NCBI RefSeq assembly: GCF_954871325.1
Contig: NC_088776.1
Coordinates: 40,008,569 to 40,072,568 of the forward strand
From: Gordionus sp. m RMFG-2023
Lineage: Eukaryota > Nematomorpha > Gordioida > Chordodea > Parachordodidae
Reading direction: 5' to 3'
Length of the DNA: 64,000 nt
The notes under the pieces were generated by a model. The model searched no databases and had not been told where the DNA came from. It worked only from the letters and a program-made list of their open reading frames with translations. The first letter of the stretch is position 1. Every line of letters begins with the position of its first letter. Both the position numbers and the translations under genes were made by a program. Positions 47,663-59,600 of this stretch are shown piece after piece.

Positions 47663-50600
47663 GTTTTTAAAATTATTTTTTTAGACTTTTTTGAACCCAA
47701 TTTCTATTTGAGTTAAAACAATGTAGTGTCGCTACTCTCTCTTATTACTTTGGTCTCAGGTACTTCTACATCAAGCTAATGAAGATATCCCCCATCCCCA
47801 GGCGCGTACGCAGGAATTTGGTCTGGGGAGGGATAATAAATTTTTTTAAGAAATAATATTGTTAATTAAAAATACTAAGCATAAATTTATTAGGTTAGGA
47901 TTAAGAACTTTTCTAATACACAATTTTAAACTAATGTGAATTAAAAAAATTATATATATAAACCGGCATTGAAAAACTATAAAATAAATGTGAATTATAA
48001 AATATAAAATGAATATAACCCACGATATGAATCACTTAAATGACCCAAAATTGAAATTTGAATTTTTTGAGCTTTTAAAATATATAAAGTATAAAAAATT
48101 TAAATGTTGGAAATATAAATTAATATACAAAAAGTTTCTTAGGAATAATTGTATTTTGTATGTTTTGAGCTAATTTTTCAATTATCAATCCTTGTTTGGC
48201 GTTAAATGCCTATGAATATTCAAAAGATCCAAATCATTCAATCTACTTTCAGATGTTGTATTTCATGGGTATATTTTTCACAGACTTGCAGGCCCGGCCC
48301 CCGAGCCGGATCGTATTTTAATTTTTTTAAATACGGGCCGGGCCCGTAATTTTTTTTTAAAAAATACCCGGGCTGGGCCTGAAAATTATTTAGAAAAAAT
48401 ATCCGAGCCGAGCTGTATATTTTAAAACCAAATATTTGAAATCGCCATTATTAGCTATAAAAATCAAAAACCGGGCCGGGCCTGAAAATTTTTAAAAAAA
48501 AACCCGGGCCGGAAAAAATTTAAAAAAAAAATCTGGGCCGTGTCCTGCAAATGGTACCTCTGCAAGGCTCTGTTATTCTTCTTAAAAAAGTGAATGTTCT
48601 CTCATTAGTTTACTAAAGAGCTGCTAATATATATATATATATAACCATTTTAATACATTGGGAGTATAATCTAAAATGTGTTTGAAATAAAAGGCATCCA
48701 TAGCATTTTTGGGACTGTATCAACCATAGTTAATCTTTTAATCATAGTTATTCAGCTAATAAAGCATCATAAGATATTTTAACATCTTCATGATAAAAAT
48801 CTAACAAATATTTATATTTTTTTTCTATCACCATATGAAAAAGGTTGGGAGAAGGGACATTTGTTTTATAATACTCTTCTACTAATCCTATATGAATGTT
48901 TTGACGATGAGCTTGCTTGCTGCAAGTCGAGGGGGACAAATATTAAACACGTATAGCTCTGCTTTTGACTCAACAATAACATATAAAATATGAAATTCTT
49001 CAACAACATTAGCTCTAATTTCCTTGAGTTCTAATAAAATGCTCTCCTCTATTCTCTTCTTCTTAATCAAGTCAATGTTATGTTTTTGAAAAGCATTACA
49101 TAAAATAGTTGTATAATTAAATAATACATTCTAATGAGAAAAAAAATTTGGAATAAGTATTGAATCCAATAATTTTCTTGCTTCTGGGGAAATATTTCTT
49201 TCAATCGTGATATTTCAGTAATAGCATTAATAATCGGCTCTTCAAACTCCATAATAGGTGTTACTGTGGCGGAGACTCGATCTCGTTGGACAAGCTTGCA
49301 ATTTCTTTCTCCCTTAATTATTATTTGACTAGAAATTTAGATAAATATTACGGCACTAAAATTTGAAAATAATAGGTAAATTACGGCAAGGAAAACTTGA
49401 AATCGAAATTGATTGATAAAATAACTTAGTAGATGAATGTGATAAATAAATGTAATTAAATATATATATATGAGATAGGAATAAATATTAACAAATATAA
49501 ATTAATATTAGCTATAATATTTTTGAAAAATATAATCCGGCATCTGCATTTTTTGGCTTTGGGGGGGATTTGTCCCCCACCCCCCGCTGCGTACGCCAAT
49601 GCCCACCCCACCTAAACAAAAATAAGGAAATCAAAATTAAGAACATCCAAACTAGTACCCCCCATTACATTCATTTACTGCCCTACCCTTTTCCATTTAT
49701 TACGATGATGAGAGCATCTTCACAACTCCCTATCCCTCTTCAATTTCTACTTGTTTTTACTTCATATCTGTAGAAGTACTCGGCCTGATAAAATTTAAAA
49801 ATTAAATAGATTTTTTACATATTCAAAAAGAACTTTTACGCAAATAGAAAGTTATTTTGGCTACATTACTAATCAATATACTTTTGACTTTTACTCCTGC
49901 TAACACTTAAGAATACTTTAGGATATTTAAACATTTGATACTATCTAATTTATTTTTGCAATTGTATTTCAACATTTATGTTGCCTTCCCTACAGCTTAC
50001 TTTAGTTAGCTGCAGCCTAAGGTAAGTGGCAAAAACGAGTGGCGATAATTATGATTTAAATAATTAAATTAGTTTATTAAAAACTAGAATGAAACATGCT
50101 CTAAATCCAAAGGCGTATTTTTTATCGCGTTTTTCAAAATATCTAAATTCTTGCCTAAGATCGGCAAATATTATAGGGACGGTACTGAACATTGATAATA
50201 TTTAATATATTTTATTTTAAATCCATCAATCAAATCCGTTATTTTTTTCCCCCGATCTCTCATTGGAAAAAATAAAAAGAAGGGGATATATCCTTTACAA
50301 CTAATAAACGCCTCTCACTGCAACGATTTATTTGTTGTTAAACGAAACCTTTCCCCTTCCGCTCATAATTATATTACTCGAATTGTTCGGGACAATCATT
50401 ATCTGATCAAAGGCCCGCTTGAAGCAACTCATCGATCCCCGGTCGATGTATATGGATTCCACTCTGATTCTCCTGAAGCCCACAAAAATTTAACTTTTAA
50501 GGTTATAACGTATAGTTGCGAACATCCACACGGAAATGTGGATGAAAAAAAGCCAAATTTAGAGCTATGCAGTAAAATATTACCCACTGTTTTAATTGCT

Positions 50601-53600
50601 GAAGAGATCGTGGAAAATGGGAATGAAGAAGACCGAGGTTTAATTTTTAAAAAAAAATTTATTAAATAATATTATTTATTATAATGTAAGTAAAATTTTG
50701 TCATAAATATAAATTATATTATTATTATATATATTATAATATAGATATAAATAAAGATAGCACGACAAGGACGATTTTTATAGGTGGTTCACTCCATTTT
50801 TGGCCATTTAAATTAATTTTGGCCGACGTTTTACATTATTTTATCAAAAACCAAAATCCAAATCTCAAAGCTAACGAATCAAAATCCGGTTCATTGGATC
50901 GATATGTTTTAATCGACATAGATGATGTTTTAGTTGGCGAAGTCAACCCATCTATCGATGACATCAAAGTATAACGAGTTATTATTCATTTAAAATAAAA
51001 TCTAGTTAGAATTCTATTACAATTGTAATTACTATAATATTTATTTTTCTCAGGGGCTTGAGAGAGATAGGGGGATAAATTTTCAACCTAGCCTTGTAAA
51101 ATTCTGGATATTCTTTTTCTTTGCCAATTTTATTAAATTTTACTCCATTTTTTAGGTTCTTATATACAATAATAAATTAGATAGAAATCACACGCTTAAT
51201 ATATTTATATGAGTTAAATATGACAGTTTAAAAGGGGGGAGGAGATATATTTCACCTTATTCCTTGCATTATTTATTTTTCTCACCTTACCACTTGAAAG
51301 AAAAAAATCATTATTTCTAAAGGTTTTTATATAATAACATTAAACCCTGAAATGAACATATAACTGCATTTATTGTAAGGGCGTCATCGTTCTCCATGGC
51401 CATGTATTTGCCTGATATGGTGTCTCTAATCGGTATGAGCACCGATATCGCACTATTTTCGCTCTTACTATTCTTATTTATTTATATATCTCACTTATAA
51501 GTTATATTTTATATAAATCAATCAAAGTCTTTAATCGATTCTCAAAACGACTTAAGGCTTCTGGTAAAAAATTTCACATACAATTTGGGATTTTCCGGCA
51601 TGTATAACAATTTATACTCTACGATTCTTCGAAGGGGCTACCACTATCTGATAAGTGATTTTTCAATATTAGAAACATTTTAATTTGTTCTGTTTTTTTT
51701 AATAAAAAATTATAGAAAATAATCATAATTTTTGGTGGTTTTTACATTCCTGGGACCATAAAAATACATTCTTGCAAAATCTAACTACAATTAATAGCGA
51801 AATTAAGTTGAATTTTGACTTCGCTAAAGTAATTTTTTACATTTATAAATTTAGTTATAAATTCTATTAAATCGAATTACCATTTATTAATAATATAAGC
51901 CTATATAAGACGTGTAAAATTGGTTTTAATCCAGTTGCAAATATACATATTAGTAAGTAATAAAATTAACAGGCATTAACTAATTTGAATTATATTATTT
52001 ATTAATATTATATATGCGATGCTGGCTTAATGCGGGGCAATATATATTCTTTATCAATGTTTTTATTTATTTTGTAAGCGTTACAATTTAGATATATCGG
52101 CATGCTACAGCATTAGTCCAGCACATTCAGGCATTTATCCTATAGCCGATATTCTTTATGAAACATGGCAAAATTATGGCATACATGTTAGCAGCACTTA
52201 CTATTATCCCAACATGTATCCCTCTTCATTGAGGAGAGCGTTTATTTACAAAAATATCACGGTAATTTATTTATATAATATAATTATAGGGTGCTGTATA
52301 GAGTCCTGCAAGACATACATTTTTTCGACTCGACCTGTAGTGAGAAAAGTATTAATCTAACCTTAACATAATATCAATTCCATAATCCCAACCTTACTCA
52401 CCTAAAGAAAATTTTCATCCACAACCCAGCCTGCCTGAAATAATAAAATAATTATCATAACCGGACTGACCTAACCCACTGTTCCGGAAGGTTGGATTGG
52501 GTCGAGTTTAATAAACCTCTTGTGTAAAATTTTTTCCAAATTTATTTTGTTTTTGAAATGAGATTGAGTTGACAGAAAAATTGGTATTTAAAGGAGAGAT
52601 AATTTAAATATATTACGAGTTTGAAAAAATACTGAAAATACCGCTTAAATGTTTCATAACTTTCAATTGATCCTGGAGTAATTTTTAAAATAATTATGAT
52701 ATAATACTAAATTACAAGCATTAAAATCATTTTTAAATTTTATTATTAAGGTATTACCTCGAAAAACTTGCGGCATATACACTCACACCCTCACCTTTGC
52801 CAATTACACTGGAGGCATCAAAGGGTTAAATGATATGATAAAGGGTGGGAATGTTTTCGATCAGCTCTTATACGATAAAGTATTATTTTTTTTAAAAAAA
52901 TGCTGTTTTATTATTCAGTGTAATTTTTTTCTTTCTTCTATTATTCATATTAACATATTTTTTCGAATGTGTTTATCTTTCTTTACATAAATCCTGTTTT
53001 CCTTATAAAGGAAAGAATAATATTAATTTTAATTTGATACATTCAATCTTGGCGTTCGCCTTTATTCCTAACTGCTAGTATTTTTAAACCGAACCATTAA
53101 ACCGCTAGACACCTGTATTTTTATCGAACCTAAACCGCTAAAAAATTCTAGTCCAACCTGAACCGAACCGCTAAAAAATTCTAGTCCAACCTGAACCGAA
53201 CCGCTAAAATGCCTCTGAACCGGTTCGAGCCTCATAATTTTATGCTTATAAAATAATGTGCAAGTTATTACTCAGTGGCGTAGCCAGGATTTTATCATGG
53301 GGGGGGGGGTTTTAAAAATTTTTTTGGGGGGTTTTTTTGAACACTTAATTGCTTATATTTTTGGATTTGTTAAAATTGTTTTATATTTTCATATAACAAA
53401 ATTTTAAGGTATTTTATTATATATTTTACATTCCTTTATTTAATCATGTATATATTTTTATTAATTAAAATATTTTCAAAATGATGATATTTTATATTAT
53501 ACAGATTTTAATATTAAAAATTATAAGACTCTTATTTAAAAAAAAGTAATTTTTTACAATTATATAAAATATGTGTAATTCTTATTCAAATAATGGTATT

Positions 53601-56600
53601 TAAAAAAATATGATGATATTATCTTATAAATAATACTTTTTTTACAAAAAAAAATTGATTATATATTAAAACTAATAAAATTTTATTGCTATTTTTTGAT
53701 TTGAATTTAAAAAGAGATGTCTAATTTTCTCGGAGATATTGCTAATTCATCTAGAATCAAATTTTTATCTAAAATAATCTCCTTATAAATATTCAATAGG
53801 GCTAATCCATTTAAACGTTTTTCACCGGTTGTGTTTCTTAAATAGGTTTTTAACCTTTTTAAAGTTGAAAAAGACCTTTCATTATTGCAGGTACTAATTG
53901 GCAAGGTAATTAAATAATTAATAATGTTTTGATAATAGGCAGGGAATCTAAAATGCAATTACACATGGAAAGGACCTGCAGGGCATTTTTTGGTCTCAAA
54001 GAATACCCTATTCTGTCAAGATTTTTATACCAAAATTCGACATCACAAAGTAACATATCATATGAACCTACTAAATCATCAGCATAAAACTCTGAGATTT
54101 TTTAAATATCCTCTCGTGTTTCAAGTGTAATCAACAATTTAGACTCAACCGGAAAAAGAAAATAAAAGCTTTTTAAAATATAATTATGACTAATAAATCT
54201 TTCTTTTAATTGAAATAAAAATGTATCAATAAGGGGAATAAAAATGTTTATTTTATAAAAATCCTCAATCGTAGATGCATCAATATTTGATCGATTGGAT
54301 TGTCTAGAGACTACGCTCGGTATAAAAATTTCAATTCCAAACATATTAGCAATCTTCTTTACTTTTTCATATATTTCATGAAATTTTTCATCCACATTCT
54401 CTGATATTTGTTAAAATTTCAACAATATCCTTTGCTCTATTCATAATCTCCCTTAAATCCAAATCAATTTTTTGTAGCATTTTGCTAAAATCATATGTAT
54501 GATTAAATAAAAAATAAACACATTGAATTGAAATTAAAAACTGTGGCTTAATAATAGCCTGCAAAAAATTTTCGGCGTCTGCTGAATCTTTTTCCTTGCT
54601 TGATATATAAAATTCTAGTGCTGCAAAGACAACATCATATAGTTCAATAAAGAGTTTCACCGACTCTTGTCTTTCGATGAATCTGGTCGGACAAAATCTT
54701 TTTAGTTTTTTTTTTGATTTTTTGAGTCAATATGATACTTTTGAATAAATAACTCCCTTTTGGGTGGTGTGAAATAGCTGCAAACCAAAAATAAATATAA
54801 AAATAATCAAAATGTGTATATCTATTATTATTTACAATAAATTTAAAACATAAAAATCAAGCGTTTATTAAGAATTTATTATTTAAAAAAAAAAATTTTT
54901 TTTTTCATTACGCCACTGTTATTACGAGTATATTGCAAAATTTTTAATTATATTCGAATTGTTTATAGATTATTATCAATCACATTTGATAAGTGTCAGT
55001 CATAATTTTTATAAACTTTATTATATAGCCATTTTACAATATTTTTTAAATATTTTAAGCTTATAAATTATAATGCCTAGAGAAAAATTAAATCCAATAT
55101 ATAAATTATTTACATATAGTATTATAAATGATACATCAAATCTGATATCATACTGGCAGTGCCGGCTACCCAAGTTAGTGTGAAAAGATGTTTTTCAACA
55201 ATTAAATTTATATTATCTCCTTATAGATGTAATTTGAGTGAGACGAATTTTGAAAATATACTAAATTGTGTGGTTTAATAAAAAAAATTTAAGTAATTGT
55301 TCATATTAAAATTAATCATTGATTTTTATTTGTTTTTTTTTAAATTAAATATTATTTTATAATGTGCAATTAATAAAAATGAAGGTTTTATGTATGTGTT
55401 TTTTATTTTAATTATGAAATAAAAAAAATATTCTTCCCTATACATAATTCGAATGTAGGTTTGAAAACAAAAGTGTTCAAACCGGTTTTTAGAGGTTCGA
55501 ACCGAACCGATATTTTTATTTATTACGAACCGAACATGAACCTTGAACCGTTATTTTTATCCAAACCTGAACGAACCCGATATTTGTTTCGGTTTGGATT
55601 CCTGTACAAAAGTATTTTTTTTTTAAAATATCGCTTTAAAAAAACAAGAAATGAAATGATTATTTTTATATTATTACATCTGCTAAACCAAAAAGTTTAA
55701 CTTGTTCATGACACACATCCCCAACTACTCATACGATCGATTGGCTATATACATTTTTAAAGGCGCTTTCGAATTCATCACTAACCATACTAATTTGCGT
55801 TTTTCATCTGTCAAACCGGATGAGTTGGCTAGACTTTATATGTCCTTTCGACCGCAAGAGGATAAAAATATTGTGTATAAGGTCTGTTCTTATTTGGAAA
55901 TTTGGAAGGAATTGATTTTTTTTTAGTATTTACAAAAAGGGGCTATAGTCATATTAAGGTAAGAAGAAAATAATACATCAGAATTAAAGAAAATTGAAAA
56001 CAAGTTTGTAGGCTAAAAATTAATTATACTTAGTTAGATTTTGTAATATTTATACTGGAAGAAACGAGAAATAATGCTACCCAAAATAAGAAAGAAATAG
56101 AAATTAACTGAAAAAGGCGAATTTAAAATTTTATAATTAAAATTGAAAACTTTAAACAATTTTTTTTCAATCCGAAATAGGCTAAGAATATCAATTTTTT
56201 TTAAATTAAAAAAAAATATATATAAAGGAAATAACCAAGTGTTTTAAAAATGAATATAAAATTTATTATGAACTTTAAAATAAAGAGTAAAAATTTTTAA
56301 TATAAGATTTTCATAAGATAAAAATTTATGATTCAATTATTATAAAACAAAAAAGAATCCTTGTTTTAATCGATTAATGTTTGCTATGTGGAATCGGAAC
56401 TATGAATGCTATAAATTCCCGAAGTTACTTATTGTGGGACCACAAAAATCGGGTAAATTTTAACACCCTTAAATTAAATATAAAAAATGAAAAAAGAGCA
56501 AAATAGCAATATTGAATGAATGTATATTAGAAATACTTTGCCAATCTTCCCATTGTAGGAACCACTGCTCTGCTATCGTTTTTATTACTTCACCCGTTAA

Positions 56601-59600
56601 TTAGAACCAACGTACCTACAAAAAATTTCGAAGAAACGCAATTCTTTAGCAGTAGAAAAATTTACGAAAATTTTGGGATCAATTGGTATTAAAATTTTAT
56701 AGTCTGAGTAAATCATTTCATGCCAATAAAACTTTCTATATTACATAATCGATTAGATTTTTTTCAGACAATTTTTATTATTGTAATAAATATCCCACTA
56801 ATTTTCTAACTTTTCTATTAAAAGGTAAATGTATTTTAAAAATCGTAACATCTTTAATTATTTTTTTTCAGACTTGTATCTTATAAATAATATTTTGACT
56901 GGATTGGACTTTAACATTTGAAAAAAAGTTGGATCGGCTGACGATGCTAGGCTCTAATATATATAGATTGTTAATTTTTTATTATATATACATTTCCTAT
57001 AATAATAAACTTTTTCCCCGCTATTGACATAATATAATTCAATTTTTTTAAAGCCAACTTATATGAATGTCACAAATTATTTACATCAAGGTATATGGAT
57101 TTATTCCGACTTGAGCTTAACTTTCCCTACCAAAAAATTAGGGCGGATTCGATTATCTTTGTTGACAAGTCTGCCAATTATTTTGATTCAAAAAGGGCTC
57201 CTCTTAAGGCTTACAATTTACTTCCAACTGCAAAAATCATAGTTATTCTCATCGATCCTATATACAGAGCCTATTCTTGGTACCAGGTAGATTTATATAT
57301 AAACGTGTTACATTTCAAGGAAATGATTATGCATTATTTAAAAGGTACTCGGAAAAGATATCTTACCTCATATAAAATTTTAAGGAATTAATATTAACTT
57401 AATTAATGATCAAATATTTTATGATATCAATACAAGTACATTTATGATAATATTATATATGTTTGTATGGATATTTCTACCATTATACCCAGAGTATCTG
57501 CAGAAAGGTTCTGGGTTGGAGAGCGTTTAACCAACGGGAAACCTCTTTTCTTTTTTTCACAATTATGTGGATAGAATTTTAAGATTTACAAGATATATAA
57601 AAGGGAATGGATTAATTTAAATAAATCGTTATAGAAAATGTGAAAGACACTTTAGTACCTTTTTGGTACTAGGGTAATTCCATGACAAATCGACCAGTGA
57701 TTCGGCCGACCATCTCAAAAATGAATGAAACTTGGCATGTTAGTTATTTATGTTGTATATGTTAATAAAATCCAAATTTTAGAGCCCCAGCTCAACCAGA
57801 TCCAAAGATATACGCCTTCAAAGTAGAGAATCGCGTAATGCATGATTTCTTATATCTTGTTTTTCTTAAAAAATACTTAAGATAGAATTACAAATAATAT
57901 ATCACTTTATAGCCCTTAAAATTTTACATTGGAAAATATTGGAAAAAAGTAAAAAAAATTTAAGTGTTTTTGTATTTCCGGTAAAAATAAAAAATTAACA
58001 TTCCTGGGAAGGGATTTTTTTTGGTGTTGATACTCTCTAAAAATGTTTATTACCTTTATATTAAACTATTTAATGAAAAATCTCGATAGCCATTTTTGTT
58101 TTTTTAATTTTATTAAAATTTTTATTATTTTTGTAAATAAAAAAGGATAATATAGATGGCGTTATACTAAATTTATTAATAATATATTATATTTAATAAT
58201 AATATATTTTATATCGGTATTAAAATCAAAATAAATCGATTAAGTATAACCAGTATGATGTCCTGGGGCAATAAATGAGGAAGCGGCCCTATAAAGATAC
58301 TTTAAAATTATATTCAAGCTATTATAAAAATATATCTATTTATCGCAATCCATTTTGCGCTTAAATAGAAATTCTTGAGGCCGTAATTTGTATATATTTC
58401 ACACTTCTGGATCTACTATCGTTATTATTTGAAATTAAAGATTTTATCATCTTATTTTATTTTTCATTCCTTTCTTTCTATTAAATTTTTATATCGATAA
58501 ATAGGAAATTTAATTATCAATCATGATTGAAAAGAACATAAGGATTAAAAAAATATTTCTTTTTTTACTTAAAATTTTTTTTTAAATTTAAAAAATTGTA
58601 ATAATGAAATCACTCTGTAGTAATCCATTCATTGAGAAGGCCATAAGTCTATTTCAAAAAATCTACAAAAGGTAAGTTTATTTATATTATAGATTAAAAC
58701 CTTTTTAATTTTAGATTCTGGATTTTTTACTAATATAATATCTTTTTTATTATTGGATATAGTGTATTTTTATTATATATAAAATTAGGTTACACCAAAG
58801 ATGATTAAAAAATCCAAAGGTTTATTAACAATAGGCCAATCATTATGTCACTCATGTCGCTTATATTTGATAAATATGGAATCCATTGAGGATATATCTG
58901 AAAATGAAGAGCCCGAACTAGCCCCATCCAGTTCAACTTTGGATATAATAAATGTATCGCTAGAAGAAATAGGCCAATCCTCAATAAAAAAGAAAAGAAT
59001 AGGAGAAAAGAAATATCCGCAAGAAAAACAAAAAATAACAAAAGCATTAAGTCAAAACATATTAAGAAGCAGCCTTCCTGAGTTTGATATACAAAATAAT
59101 AAAAATGACGAACTTCTTCAAAATTTAAAACATCATTATCCAATTATTTCTAAGGAAAAAAAATATCAACTTCTTACTATATTGCCCCCTTCTTGGACCT
59201 CTAAAAAAATTGAGATGGAGTTCAAAGCCACGAATTACTTGGTAAGAAAATCAAAAAAACTAATAGAATTAAAAGGATTTATGTCATCTCCCAATATAAA
59301 ACCTGGGCGAACAATTGATCAGGAAACCGTGAATATTATAGAAAAATTTTACTCTTCTGATGAAGTCAGTCGCGCGATGCCTGGGAAAAAAGACTATAAA
59401 TCCATAATGATCAAGGGGAAAAGAGAGCAGTCTCAAAAAAGATTAATTATAAACAATTTAAAAGAATTATGTGAACGATTTAAAGATAGGTACCCGATAA
59501 TTAAAGTTGGATTTTCTAAATTTGCAGATTTACGGCCAAAAAATTGTATTCTGGCTGGAGCCAGTGGAACACACAGTGTGTGTGTTTGTGTAATTCATCA

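Noticed and set aside
47663-47716. C-terminal extension of NDST exon 1
   Set aside because: Sense ends at the AAG|GT donor. Exon 2 continues the family alignment in phase, so the extra codons are intronic.
58805-59143. Minus-strand 112-codon open frame
   Set aside because: Shadow of the Sola-like transposase.
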